A stretch of 64,000 nucleotides of DNA from Candidatus Scalindua japonica (GTDB lineage: Bacteria > Planctomycetota > Brocadiia > Brocadiales > Scalinduaceae). The DNA lies in contig NZ_BAOS01000029.1 of assembly GCF_002443295.1 (NCBI RefSeq), forward strand, positions 1-64,000. Direction: 5' to 3'. Made by a program: the position numbers and the translations under genes. This document shows positions 8,384-17,672 of the stretch, in pieces (position 1 is the stretch's first letter; every line of letters starts with the position of its first letter). The notes beneath the pieces were generated by a model. It was not told where the DNA came from. It was given only the letters and a program-made list of their open reading frames with translations, and did not search any database.

Positions 8384-9730
8384 TTATAAAATTCTGTCAC
8401 TTCCTCCTGAGTAGGGATGCTCTAACGTCATAACTTTTTTTCGTGAATACAGCTGAGAAATAAGGCTAAGCAAAAAAGCATCCACTGGTTTTTTGGAAAT
8501 CGAGACATTGCGGAATATACGAATTGCAATGTTGACAAGTGAAAAATATTTTTCATAACACTTCCAATAGACCAGCCTCAGTTCTTCTGGGCTATACCCA
8601 TTGGGTTCAAAAACAACATTGCTCATATCATACAGTGACCAATCATTGTTCAATATCCTTCCCTCTTTTTCCATTTCAGCGTACGTATCAGTTCCTGGAA
8701 GAGGAGTCAGAATAGAAAAAAGGGCTAGCCCCGCCTTGATTTTATCAAGAAACTCTAAAGTAACCTGGAATTGATCAAGAGGGTCTTCGTCAAAGCCAAT
8801 AATGATAGCAGCCATAGGTACAATTCCAGCCCCTCGGAGTTGTCTGAAAAGTTCTTCATAATCATCAACATTGTTGAAGTCTTTGCGAGCTGATTTCAGG
8901 CTACGACGATTGATAGATTCTATGCCAATATACAATCCCGTACATCCAGCGTGAGCGGCCAATCCTATAAGTTCCGGATTCTTCAAAATTCTTGTGCTAA
9001 CCTGTGAAAGCCATTGAATGTTATAGGGCTTCAGAGCCTTGAATAGCTCCTTACAGTAATCTGGATTGACCGTAATATTATCATCAACAAAAAAGAAAAA
9101 ATTATTTGGAGCAGCTTCAATTTCTGCTAATACATTAGAAATTGGTTTTAACCTGAAAGTTTTTCCAAAATATTTTGTGACGGAGCAGAACTTGCATCCA
9201 TATGGACAACCTCGTGTTGTAAATAGAGGTACTACGGGTTTCCCTCCCTGTCCATAGATTTTCATATTCATGTTGTTCCATTTGGGAATTACCAATGTTT
9301 GTAGGTCTGGTGGGGCAGTATCCTGATATAGTTTCTGAAGCTTACCCATTTCAACATCTTGCAAGATTTTGGCCCATATATTTTCCGCTTCTCCCACAAC
9401 CACAGCATCTGAATGTTGTAAAACTTCCTGTGGAAGTACTGTCGCATGCATTCCTCCAATCATAACCTTAACACCCATCTCTCGAAACGTCTGTGCAATT
9501 TGATAAGCCCTTAAGCTTTGATTAGTAAGAGCGGTAATTGCAACCAAATCATAATTACTTGAAAACGGGATTTCCTCTACCAAATCATTAACTACAGTAA
9601 CTTTGTGCCTGTCCGGCGTTAGACTATTTAAAATAGCCAATGACAAAGGTGGAAATAATGCCCTTTTGTATTTGACAGGCTTATTGTTTTTATCAAGCTT
9701 GGTCGGAAATATCATCAAAATATTCATCAC
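8384..9730 (-). CDS. B12-binding radical SAM protein, DUF4070 type
   Basis: The 448-residue protein has a cobalamin-binding-like N-terminal domain (about 1-130, with IGGMHATVLP and VVGEAE) and a radical SAM core with C175-x3-C179-x2-C182 in TTRGCPYGCKFC. The following FVDDNITVN, YIGIESINRRSLKSARK and ILTPLPGTDTYAEM motifs are typical of the large B12-radical SAM family that acts on lipids and natural products. It lies convergent to the acyl-ligase cluster with 119 bases between the two stop codons, so it is not in the same transcript. The substrate is unknown. The start lies at a pair of ATG codons; the upstream one is used here. Confidence 0.82.
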   Translation of the reverse strand: MMNILMIFPTKLDKNNKPVKYKRALFPPLSLAILNSLTPDRHKVTVVNDLVEEIPFSSNYDLVAITALTNQSLRAYQIAQTFREMGVKVMIGGMHATVLPQEVLQHSDAVVVGEAENIWAKILQDVEMGKLQKLYQDTAPPDLQTLVIPKWNNMNMKIYGQGGKPVVPLFTTRGCPYGCKFCSVTKYFGKTFRLKPISNVLAEIEAAPNNFFFFVDDNITVNPDYCKELFKALKPYNIQWLSQVSTRILKNPELIGLAAHAGCTGLYIGIESINRRSLKSARKDFNNVDDYEELFRQLRGAGIVPMAAIIIGFDEDPLDQFQVTLEFLDKIKAGLALFSILTPLPGTDTYAEMEKEGRILNNDWSLYDMSNVVFEPNGYSPEELRLVYWKCYEKYFSLVNIAIRIFRNVSISKKPVDAFLLSLISQLYSRKKVMTLEHPYSGGSDRIL

Positions 9731-9987
9731 TTAACCATCCTGCCTATATGTTGGTATTTATAAGTTAAAATATAATTGTAGGAGTAATATTTTTTACTAC
9801 TCTTAATTGATTTTTTTTTACAAAAATTTGAATATGGTAGTAGCACAAAAAGAATGCCTAATTTTTACCTTAAAAGCATAGGGGGGCTTTAAACACCTAA
9901 ACAACAAAGAAATAAACAATAGTTAAACCAGTATCGATAGTGAATTGTTATAAATCAATAGCATTTACCGGTAGTAACACCTTTTCA
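9731..9987. other. Intergenic region, no gene seen
   Basis: This AT-rich stretch lies between two minus-strand genes. A small interrupted inverted repeat is present around 9780-9805 (AGTAA followed by TTACT across a T-rich loop). On the minus strand it could contribute to the promoter or leader of the radical SAM gene. I see no recognisable cobalamin riboswitch. Confidence 0.3.
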
Positions 9988-10698
9988 TCACAATAATAAA
10001 GTGCTGAGAAAACCGATAAATGCTCCAAATACTCCTCCCCAGACGACCAGCCAGCCAAGGTGCTGGCGAATCATATCTTCAATAATACTCTTTACATGCT
10101 TTGGTGTCAGTTCGTCCAGCCTGGTATCTACCATATCTCCTATCTTGGACTTGAATGTCTTAAAATCCGTTTCCCGCTGTAGGACTGAAGATATATCAAT
10201 ATTTTGTAATATACCGGATATCCGCTTTTCGAATTCTTTTTTAAACGGGTCTCTCAGAGGTTCAAGAGCTTCTGTCCCTCCAAACATATCCAACATGCCG
10301 CCAAAGGGAGAAGCTTTGACTACCGATATAAAACCATCAAACATCTTGTCAAGGTCTATCTTGCCCATAACCAGATCCGGATCTATCTCATGAGGCAATG
10401 CTTCCTTAGAAACTTTGGCAAAATTCTCTTCCGTAAAAAAATTTTCCATAATTAAAGAACGGATACCTGCCTTAAATTCCTCAAACCTCAATGTGATTAT
10501 GCCGGAACCGTAAAACCCCGGAATCTTTTCAAATAACATATGAACTGCAAGCCAGTTAGTCAGTGCACCTGAAAGCGCGAACAAACCGGATAAAAAAAGT
10601 GCCTGCTTACCGGTAAACTCAGGGCATGCATAAGTACCCCCGCACACGGCAGCGGCTATTAAATTGGTTAATAAACTTTTATTCATCATTGTCCTCAA
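9988..10698 (-). CDS. DUF445 family membrane protein
   Basis: This 236-residue protein has hydrophobic segments at both ends (about 6-50 and 213-235) and a long helical, charged middle. The motif ALTNWLAVHMLFEKIPGFYGSG, followed by a conserved phenylalanine-rich MENFFTEENF region, marks the DUF445 (YheB/YjiN-like) family. The biochemical role of that family is poorly understood, though a membrane-anchored structural role has been proposed. The protein is shorter than full-length DUF445 members, which often exceed 370 residues. It is divergent from maf and stands alone. Several in-frame ATG codons exist at the start (10698, 10689, 10686). Confidence 0.72.
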   Translation of the reverse strand: MRTMMNKSLLTNLIAAAVCGGTYACPEFTGKQALFLSGLFALSGALTNWLAVHMLFEKIPGFYGSGIITLRFEEFKAGIRSLIMENFFTEENFAKVSKEALPHEIDPDLVMGKIDLDKMFDGFISVVKASPFGGMLDMFGGTEALEPLRDPFKKEFEKRISGILQNIDISSVLQRETDFKTFKSKIGDMVDTRLDELTPKHVKSIIEDMIRQHLGWLVVWGGVFGAFIGFLSTLLL

Positions 10699-10908
10699 TT
10701 CATTTTCATAAAATGCAAAGTAAAAGCTTTACAAATATACCGTCTACTTAAAAGGTTGTAAAGATACAAAAACGTGTTTGATCAAATACAAAAAACATCA
10801 TTGCCAGCGCAGTTGTTTGAATATAAAATTACTACTTCTTTACAAGTAAATAGTTTTGTTAAATAACTATAGTCCTGAAGGGGCGAGAAAAACTGAAAAA
10901 ATTGATTT

Positions 10909-11481
10909 ATGAACATGAGAAATATATGTCTTGCATCTTCCTCACCGAGAAGGCAACAAATTTTAAAAGAGATGGGGTTGGATTTTATAGTCTGCTATCC
11001 TGAGAAATATAAAGAAATAATTTGTGGTTTAGATCCGGAGGTACTGGTCTGTCATAATGCTCTTGGTAAAGCAAAAGAAGTAGGAGAAAAGTATAAAGGT
11101 TTAATCATAATCGGTTGTGATACCATAGTGGTATTTAATAATGAAATTTTTGGAAAGCCATTAACTCCTGATAATGCAAATGCAATGCTAACGAAACTGA
11201 GTGGTAATTATCATACGGTTATTTCCGGTTTGGCGGTCATTGATATACAAAAAAACAGAAAATTAGTTGGATACGATAAAACGGAAGTTAAGTTTAAAGA
11301 TGTGTCAGAAAAAGAGATAAATGATTATGTTGCATCAGGTGAGCCTCTGGATAAAGCAGGAGCGTATGGAATACAGGGGTCCGGCGGGGTGTTTGTTAAA
11401 AGTATTAAGGGTTGTTTCTCAAATGTGGTTGGTCTGCCAAAAGAGCTGCTGAAAAAATTTCTTGAGGAACTCACAAATTAA
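10909..11481 (+). CDS. maf: Maf-like nucleoside triphosphate pyrophosphatase
   Basis: The 190-residue protein starts with the diagnostic ICLASSSPRRQQILKEMG loop, followed by GCDTIVVFNNEIFGKP with the catalytic aspartate and by EPLDKAGAYGIQG near the C-terminus. Maf proteins hydrolyse non-canonical or modified nucleoside triphosphates such as dTTP, UTP and m5UTP, and are linked to division arrest in some bacteria. Length matches the family. A second ATG lies two codons downstream. It is expressed divergently from the DUF445 gene. Confidence 0.92.
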   Translation: MNMRNICLASSSPRRQQILKEMGLDFIVCYPEKYKEIICGLDPEVLVCHNALGKAKEVGEKYKGLIIIGCDTIVVFNNEIFGKPLTPDNANAMLTKLSGNYHTVISGLAVIDIQKNRKLVGYDKTEVKFKDVSEKEINDYVASGEPLDKAGAYGIQGSGGVFVKSIKGCFSNVVGLPKELLKKFLEELTN

Positions 11482-11483
11482 GA

Positions 11484-11497
11484 GAGCCTTAAGGCTC
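11484..11497. terminator. Perfect 14-bp palindrome after maf
   Basis: GAGCCTTAAGGCTC begins three bases after the maf stop codon, between convergent genes. It could end transcription from either side. No clear T-run follows, so this is a weak terminator call. Confidence 0.35.
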
Positions 11498-11519
11498 CAA
11501 TTCGAACAAGAGGGTGTCT

Positions 11520-11783
11520 TTAACTGCAAGTAGAAACAGTAATACCGTGTTCTTCCAGAAACACCTTTGTCTTGCTGCAGACGGGGGCTGATGTTTTTAA
11601 GCTTACTTTTGCATCTGTGACATGATGTGTGATTTTGTTTGCCTTTGCCAGTATGCCTTCACTGTCTTTCATGATAATGCGACTTTTACGTTGAATGACA
11701 ATGTCAAACTGATTGATACCTGTCTGTTTTAATTTTGTAGAAGGAGGTAAACCATACAGTTTTGGATCAATAAACTTGTTCAT
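11520..11783 (-). CDS. Small hypothetical protein
   Basis: This 87-residue, lysine-rich, soluble-looking protein has no recognised domain. It has one internal cysteine (APVCSKTK) and a second two residues from the C-terminus (STCS). It lies 64 bases downstream of the antiporter gene on the same strand and could be co-transcribed with it. The frame is intact and the composition protein-like, but no function can be proposed. Confidence 0.5.
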   Translation of the reverse strand: MNKFIDPKLYGLPPSTKLKQTGINQFDIVIQRKSRIIMKDSEGILAKANKITHHVTDAKVSLKTSAPVCSKTKVFLEEHGITVSTCS

Positions 11784-11847
11784 TTTATGAATAATAGAGT
11801 TTTTGAAAAAGTTAAAAAAGAATTACAACTTTAGCTCAATTCAAACT

Positions 11848-12993
11848 CTAGGCACTTTCAAATTTCCTTGACGTTGCCAGTCGTTCAATTGTCAAGCCCT
11901 GCACAAGTATAGAAAATACTACAATAATGTAAGTGATGGTTAATAGCGCTTCTCTTTCCGGTCCAGTTGGAATGGAAAGGGCAAGTGCAACTGAGATGCC
12001 TCCTCGTAAACCTCCCCATGTCATGATTTTTACGGCATCAGGGCTGAAATCCCTTACACGTCGCATGAAGGTGACAGGTATGCCGACACTAATGAAACGC
12101 GCAAACAGCACAACCGGTATCATCGCGAGGCCGGCGATTAAATATCTTTCCTTAATAGTAAGGACTAATACCTCCAGGCCAATTAGCAGAAAAAGGACGG
12201 CATTTAATATTTCGTCCATTAGTTCCCAGAAGGAATCCAGGTGTTTCCTGGTCTCTTCACTCATGGCAAAAAGACGTCCTCTGTTGCCGATAAACATCCC
12301 GGCAACTACCATGGCAATCGGGCCGGAGACGTGAATGGCGCGTGCGAGAGAGTAACCGCCCATGACCAGTGCTAAAGTCAGAAGTACTTCAACCTGATAA
12401 TTGTCTAAACTCTTCAGCATCAGGTAAGTCAGCCAGCCAATGAGGAGTCCGAAAAATATCCCACCTATTGCTTCTTCAATAAACAGGAACATTATGTGTT
12501 CGGCTGTGACGTCATGACCCCCTGCGGCAATACCAGTAATAACCAGAAACACAACAACGGCGACACCATCATTAAAAAGACTTTCACCAGTAATTTTAGT
12601 CTCAAGGCTCTTAGGTACTCCCGCTTTATTAAGAATTCCAATTACAGCTATTGGATCAGTTGGTGCTATAAGACTTCCAAATAACAAGCAGTAAATAAAT
12701 GGTAATTTGATGCCAACTATTAAGAAAACAACCCAGGCAGAACCGCCCACGATTAAAGTGCTAAATATCACACCGAATGTTGCCAGTGTGCTGATGATCC
12801 ATTTGTGTTTGGCCAGGTCGTCTAGATTTACATGTAAGGCCCCGGAGAACAGGAGGAAGCTTAGCATGCCGTGCATCAGGGTTTTGTTGAAATCGATTCC
12901 TTCCAGAGTTACCGTTGCTCTGTTCTGAATGCCTTCAAAGCCACAATGGCCCAGTATTACCAGGCTCACAGAGATAAACATTGCGATCAGCAT
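11848..12993 (-). CDS. CPA1-family Na+/H+ antiporter, N-terminus probably extends upstream
   Basis: This polytopic membrane protein has the CPA1/NhaP hallmarks GSLIAPTDPIAV, ITGESLFNDGVAVVVF and ESLF-type ion-binding Asp residues, plus GGLRGGISVALALS near the C-terminus. It exchanges Na+ or K+ for protons across a membrane. The coordinates use the first ATG, but the frame upstream encodes another 34 residues back to a stop codon at 13096-13098, including LLLSLAAIFSYLNFRF, that match the usual first transmembrane helix of the family. That extension has no ATG, GTG or TTG codon. GGAG (reverse strand of 13099-13102) sits six bases before an ATC and three bases before an ATT. Translation may therefore begin at a non-canonical codon near 13092. 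Confidence 0.88.
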   Translation of the reverse strand: MLIAMFISVSLVILGHCGFEGIQNRATVTLEGIDFNKTLMHGMLSFLLFSGALHVNLDDLAKHKWIISTLATFGVIFSTLIVGGSAWVVFLIVGIKLPFIYCLLFGSLIAPTDPIAVIGILNKAGVPKSLETKITGESLFNDGVAVVVFLVITGIAAGGHDVTAEHIMFLFIEEAIGGIFFGLLIGWLTYLMLKSLDNYQVEVLLTLALVMGGYSLARAIHVSGPIAMVVAGMFIGNRGRLFAMSEETRKHLDSFWELMDEILNAVLFLLIGLEVLVLTIKERYLIAGLAMIPVVLFARFISVGIPVTFMRRVRDFSPDAVKIMTWGGLRGGISVALALSIPTGPEREALLTITYIIVVFSILVQGLTIERLATSRKFESA

Positions 12994-13116
12994 TATCCCG
13001 ATAGTAGTCGGTAACTTGATAAATCGGAAATTTAGATAACTGAAAATCGCTGCCAGGCTTAAGAGCAGGGCGGAAAGATCAAGGATTTCGATAATTTACT
13101 CCATGTTTATTAGATA

Positions 13117-13650
13117 TCACATATTTATTTCTTTTGGCTTAAGCCACATTTCATACATTGGTATAGATATAAATGCAACAAAGCAAATACCGAGAAGAAA
13201 ATATGATGCAATTATGGATATTGAAAACACGTCTGATGTGAATCTTACCAGCAATGGGCCTGAAAGGTTCATTATTATTCCTGTGAAGGCAGTGCCATAA
13301 ATCGTTATTTTTATCCAGTCACGTATCTGTGTCATGGAAAGTATGCGAGACATTACGAATATGATCAGTGGAATTGTAAACGCGTGTACATGAGTTATAT
13401 CCAGGAGTTCTCTATACGATTTAGGGAAGTAAAATCCCTCCTGTAAAAGAGTCTCGTCGTACTCGTAATTTTCTTTATTCTCAGATTCTTCTTCATCACC
13501 ACAGTAATGACGCACGGTGTATCCGGTGGTAAAATTTGTCCTTTCGTGAAAGCCTACACATGAGATGTAAAATGCAAACCCCATGAGTAAAAGGAAAAAA
13601 GTTACAGATAATTTGTTACTCGTTGGAGATTTTGAAAGACCTCTGGCCAT
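13117..13650 (-). CDS. Hypothetical membrane protein with four predicted helices
   Basis: This 177-residue protein has hydrophobic segments near residues 15-33, 88-106, 115-133 and 140-165. Between the first two is an acidic loop rich in Glu and Asn. The segment DITHVHAFTIPLIIFVMSRIL carries two closely spaced histidines at a membrane edge, which could bind heme or a metal, but this is speculative. It lies upstream of the antiporter gene on the same strand with a gap of about 20 bases, so the two are probably co-transcribed. No known family was recognised. Confidence 0.6.
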   Translation of the reverse strand: MARGLSKSPTSNKLSVTFFLLLMGFAFYISCVGFHERTNFTTGYTVRHYCGDEEESENKENYEYDETLLQEGFYFPKSYRELLDITHVHAFTIPLIIFVMSRILSMTQIRDWIKITIYGTAFTGIIMNLSGPLLVRFTSDVFSISIIASYFLLGICFVAFISIPMYEMWLKPKEINM

Positions 13651-13816
13651 TTTTTATAAGATTTTCCTGATTATTTAATACGTTAAATTGCAAAAAATAG
13701 TAATAAGGATTATATACAAATAGCTTACTAAAAAGAAGAATAAAAATATTCAGATATGGGCAGGGTTCTTGTGAGAGTGCCATGGACAAGCTTATTTGAC
13801 CCTGTCTTCAACCGTA

Positions 13817-15436
13817 CTATTCTTTTTTTCTCCTGAACGAAGCGTAGAGATACCTTAATTCTTCTGATTTAAGTAGAAGTGATACGGTAAAAAATGTTAT
13901 GAGCGCAGAAGCTAATGGAATAAGGAGCCGCATGAGTTTTATCATAAGTTTGCCATTACTGTCTGGCATTGCCTTCAGCATTATCCAACATGTGACGTAC
14001 ATCAGAAAGGTTGCAATTAATGTCTTGAAAGCTGATGTGATGATCTGTTTGTGTCCGGTAATATTGAGTTTCTTATGGAGCAGGATAAACATGATTATTA
14101 TCTGAATTGTTGCGCTGATTGCTGTTGCCAGTGCAAGTCCACCTTCATGAAGAAACCAGATTAGAGTTAGATTGAGAACGAGGTTCAGGCTCACCATACT
14201 CGCGCCGACTTTTACCGGTGTTTTTGTGTCCTGAATAGAGTAGAAAGCCCTTATAATTACGTGAGAGGCTGAGTATGCCCATACGCCAATAGAGTAGAAG
14301 AGTATAACTGTAGCGGTTCTAAAGGTTGATTCTGCCGTAAAAGCGTTTCTTTCGTAAAATAACTCAACAAGCGGCCTTCGTAATAATATTAAGCCTGCAG
14401 ATGCTGGTATTCCAATAAATAATACAACCCTTACCGCCTGATTAAATGTGTTGGTGAAATTTGTCCAATCTTTTCGGGCGGCATATGTAGAAAAGAACGG
14501 AAATACTGCAGTTGCCATTGCAATTCCAAAGACGCCCAGGGGAAATTGAATCAACCTGTCACCATAATATAACACTGACGCAGCGCCTGTTTCCAGCGGA
14601 TATGGTATTGTCATTCCCGCAAAAGAGAAACTCTCATTACCTCCAGGATGTTTCGCAAATGCAATTGCAATAAAACTGTCCATGAGTACATTGATCTGGA
14701 CAACTGCCAGGCCGAATATAATGGGAAGCATCAGTGCCATGATACGTTTGAGGCCTGGATGTGAAAAGCTGAATGAAGGTTTGAAAGTTATTCCCTCTTT
14801 TTTTAAAACAGGTATCTGCATTGCCAATTGGACCATACCTCCGATGAGAATTGCTGCCGCAAGCCCAAAAATCTTTTTCTCCAATGTATTTCCGAAAATG
14901 GGAGTAAGTAAGAATACCCCCATTATCCAGCAGATGTTCAGCATGACAGGAGCAAGAGCAGGCGTAAGGAAGTGTTTGAGCGAATTCAGGACTGCCATTG
15001 CAAGCGCAACCATACAAATAAAAAGTACGTATGGGAAGGTTATAAGCAGCAGATTTAATACTAAATCCCATTTGTGATTCAGGGATACGACTGAGGGTAC
15101 AACGGAGAATGATATCTCTGCCAGTACAACCAGGCTTCCAAGGATTATAAACAGCAATGTTCCTGTTATATTTACTAGTTCCCATGCATCTTTTCTGTCT
15201 TTGGTTTCAAGATATTCTGTAAATACGGGAATAAAGGCGGCACTCAATGCACCTTCACCAAAAAGCCGCCTGAAGAGATTCGGTATCTTGAAGGCCACTA
15301 CAAAGGCGTCCCAGGCCAGACTGGTGCCGAAATAGCTTGCGCATATTATGTCTCGTGCCAGTCCCAATGCCCTACTCATCAGTGTGCATAGGCTGACTGT
15401 CTTCGCAGATTTTAGGAAACTTTCTTTTTTTTGCAT
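13817..15436 (-). CDS. murJ: Lipid II flippase MurJ
   Basis: The 539-residue protein has about 14 transmembrane segments and the MurJ/MviN opening pattern: SRALGLARDIICASYFGTS, DAFVVAFKIPNLFRRLFGEGALSAAFIPVF. It would flip lipid-linked peptidoglycan precursors across the membrane. Its presence supports some form of peptidoglycan synthesis, consistent with reports of cell-wall material in planctomycetes and anammox bacteria. It starts 10 bases after the thiE stop codon on the same strand, so the two form an operon. Confidence 0.95.
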   Translation of the reverse strand: MQKKESFLKSAKTVSLCTLMSRALGLARDIICASYFGTSLAWDAFVVAFKIPNLFRRLFGEGALSAAFIPVFTEYLETKDRKDAWELVNITGTLLFIILGSLVVLAEISFSVVPSVVSLNHKWDLVLNLLLITFPYVLFICMVALAMAVLNSLKHFLTPALAPVMLNICWIMGVFLLTPIFGNTLEKKIFGLAAAILIGGMVQLAMQIPVLKKEGITFKPSFSFSHPGLKRIMALMLPIIFGLAVVQINVLMDSFIAIAFAKHPGGNESFSFAGMTIPYPLETGAASVLYYGDRLIQFPLGVFGIAMATAVFPFFSTYAARKDWTNFTNTFNQAVRVVLFIGIPASAGLILLRRPLVELFYERNAFTAESTFRTATVILFYSIGVWAYSASHVIIRAFYSIQDTKTPVKVGASMVSLNLVLNLTLIWFLHEGGLALATAISATIQIIIMFILLHKKLNITGHKQIITSAFKTLIATFLMYVTCWIMLKAMPDSNGKLMIKLMRLLIPLASALITFFTVSLLLKSEELRYLYASFRRKKE

Positions 15437-15446
15437 AGCATATAAA

Positions 15447-16091
15447 TTAACTCTCTTCAGTTGTTAATTTATTATTAAATTGCTTTGTAGTTGAAAGGAT
15501 ATCTTGTGCACATATAATTGCAGAACAAATTGCTACTCTTGGTGCTCCGGCTTTTAGTACTTCATTGAGGTTCTCCAGGGTTATGGCACCTATGGCAATA
15601 ATTGGGATATTTACTGCTCCCGAGATTTTTGGAATAGCGTCAATTCCTATTGATGGTTCATACTCTTTTGTCTTAGTTGGATAGATCGGGCCAATTGCAA
15701 TATAATCTGCGCCATCTTTTTGTGCTTGCATTGCTTGTATAATGCTATGTGTAGATACTCCGATAATTTTTTCATGGCCAATAATGTCTCGTGCTTCTGA
15801 GACACTCATATCCTGTTGGCCTAAATGAACACCATCTGCATCAATTTCCCTGGCAACATGTACGCGGTCATTGATAATCAATAAAGTCCCGCTTTTAGCA
15901 GTGATTTCACGTACTTCTCGGGCAAGAGATATGAAATCACTATCAGATACTATCTTTTCACGCAATTGAATGGCATCCGCTCCACCATCTATGACAAGTC
16001 TTACAGTTTCTTTAATCGGTTTTGCCGCAATATTACTGCTTATTAATACATATAGCCTGGTTTTGTGAAGAAAGTCTCTCTTTGTAGTCAT
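15447..16091 (-). CDS. thiE: Thiamine phosphate synthase
   Basis: This 214-residue TIM-barrel enzyme couples hydroxymethylpyrimidine diphosphate with thiazole phosphate to make thiamine phosphate. Family motifs are DAIQLREKIVSD, LIINDRVHVAREIDADGVHLGQQDM, IGVSTHS, DYIAIGPIYPTKTK and a C-terminal glycine-rich phosphate-binding region (IPIIAIGAITLENL). Length is typical. No other thiamine gene is nearby. It is the first gene of the thiE-murJ transcript and reads divergently from purF. Confidence 0.94.
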   Translation of the reverse strand: MTTKRDFLHKTRLYVLISSNIAAKPIKETVRLVIDGGADAIQLREKIVSDSDFISLAREVREITAKSGTLLIINDRVHVAREIDADGVHLGQQDMSVSEARDIIGHEKIIGVSTHSIIQAMQAQKDGADYIAIGPIYPTKTKEYEPSIGIDAIPKISGAVNIPIIAIGAITLENLNEVLKAGAPRVAICSAIICAQDILSTTKQFNNKLTTEES

Positions 16092-16184
16092 ATATTATTG
16101 GATTCTACAATGTTCCATTCTAAGGGAAAGAAGTAAGATTCTTAACATAATAGTCCATGCACTTCAAGTTTTATCTAATTTGAT

Positions 16185-16212
16185 TTGACACGTTATGTTG
16201 TCTTGCTATAAT
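16185..16212 (+). promoter_or_regulatory. Consensus sigma70-type promoter for purF-purM
   Basis: Perfect TTGACA (16185-16190) and TATAAT (16207-16212) boxes are separated by 16 bases. They lie 43 bases upstream of the purF start codon. This is the best promoter match in the window. Confidence 0.75.
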
Positions 16213-16254
16213 CCACTTTGAATAACTATTAGCCTTCTCAAGAAGAGATTTACC

Positions 16255-17670
16255 TTGGCAAAAGCACGAGAATATTGTGGTTTATTTGGGATTTTTGATT
16301 GCGATGATGCAGCAGAGAAGGTTTATTATGGCCTTTATTCTTTACAACATCGTGGTGAAGAGAGTGCTGGCATTGCGTCTACTGATGGTAAGCACGTAAT
16401 TTATCATAAAAACTTTGGGTTGGTAAGTGATGTTTTCTCGCCTGAGAGTTTACAAAAAATAAAAAACCCACATGCCATTGGTCATGTTCGTTATTCTACA
16501 TTTGGATCAAGTGATAGTATCGACAATGTGCAGCCAATGGTAGTATTGTATGCCAAGGGTGAAGTTGCTATTGCGCACAATGGTCAACTGCTGGGTGCCG
16601 GTAAGCTGAGATATGATTACGAACTGCATGGTTCAATCTTTCACACAACTTCTGATACAGAAGTTATTGTTCATTTAATGGCGAAACCAAGTCATTTGGA
16701 AAAACCAAATCTTTCTCATGTATTAAATCATTTAAGAGGCGCCTTTTCTCTCCTGTTCCTGACAAAAGATGAAATGGTAGGAGTACGTGACCCAAACGGC
16801 TTTCGACCCCTTTCAATAGGAAAACTGAACGGTAGTTATGTCTTGTCTTCTGAAACCTGCGCTCTGAACCAGATTGGTGCTGAATTTATAAGAGATGTTA
16901 AACCCGGAGAAGTGGTTTATATTAACAAGGATGGTATTAAAAGTGAAATATTTTGTTCACCAAGGCGAATTCGTCCGGCGTATTGTATATTTGAGTTAAT
17001 CTATTTTGCCCGTCCTGATAGTAATGTTTTTGGAGAAAACGTCCACTTATTCCGGAAACAGCTTGGGGTAAAACTTGCAAAAGAGTTTCCTGTGGATGCT
17101 GATGTTGTGATTGCTGTGCCAGAGGGGGGAAATTCAGCCGCAATGGGTTTTTCGGAAGAGTCGGGTATACCACTGGATCGTGGGTTCATAAGGAATCACT
17201 ATGTTGGAAGGACATTTATACAACCTGAGCAGGGAAACCGGCATAAGAAGGTTGAGCTTAAACTTAATGCGGTTGCGGAAGTTGTTAGAGGCAAAAGGGT
17301 TGTAGTGGTAGATGACTCTATTGTACGTGGGACTACATCAAAGTCGAGGATTAAGCTTTTGCGGAAGGCGGGTGCTACTGAGGTGCATTTGAGGATCAGC
17401 TGTCCTCCACATCGTTTCCCCTGTTACTACGGAATTGATTTTCAGAGCAAGGATGAACTTATTGCTGCCAACCACACAATTGAAGAAATAATTGATTTTT
17501 TAAAAGCGGATAGTTTGGGTTATCTGAGCCAGGAAGGGATGTTGGGTTGTGCGGCTTCTCCGCGTAATCATTATTGTACAGCATGTTTTTCCGGAAACTA
17601 TCCTGTGACTGATAAAAAAATTGCTAAGAAAATACGTAAAAAAAGACCAAAAAATAAAATTACGGTATAG
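16255..17670 (+). CDS. purF: Amidophosphoribosyltransferase
   Basis: PurF catalyses the first committed step of purine synthesis, converting PRPP and glutamine to phosphoribosylamine. The class II glutaminase nucleophile is Cys8 in YCGLFGIF, so a seven-residue leader must be removed, as in B. subtilis-type enzymes. The PRPP-binding motif VVVVDDSIVRGTT lies at 349-361. Cys244, Cys390, Cys441 and Cys444 match the four ligands of the [4Fe-4S] cluster of that subtype. The start is TTG. purM begins two bases after the stop codon. The protein has 471 residues. Confidence 0.95.
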   Translation: MAKAREYCGLFGIFDCDDAAEKVYYGLYSLQHRGEESAGIASTDGKHVIYHKNFGLVSDVFSPESLQKIKNPHAIGHVRYSTFGSSDSIDNVQPMVVLYAKGEVAIAHNGQLLGAGKLRYDYELHGSIFHTTSDTEVIVHLMAKPSHLEKPNLSHVLNHLRGAFSLLFLTKDEMVGVRDPNGFRPLSIGKLNGSYVLSSETCALNQIGAEFIRDVKPGEVVYINKDGIKSEIFCSPRRIRPAYCIFELIYFARPDSNVFGENVHLFRKQLGVKLAKEFPVDADVVIAVPEGGNSAAMGFSEESGIPLDRGFIRNHYVGRTFIQPEQGNRHKKVELKLNAVAEVVRGKRVVVVDDSIVRGTTSKSRIKLLRKAGATEVHLRISCPPHRFPCYYGIDFQSKDELIAANHTIEEIIDFLKADSLGYLSQEGMLGCAASPRNHYCTACFSGNYPVTDKKIAKKIRKKRPKNKITV

Positions 17671-17672
17671 AA

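Noticed and set aside
9731-9987. Cobalamin riboswitch near the B12-radical SAM genes
   Set aside because: No B12-box-like block was recognised on either strand here or upstream of 1481.
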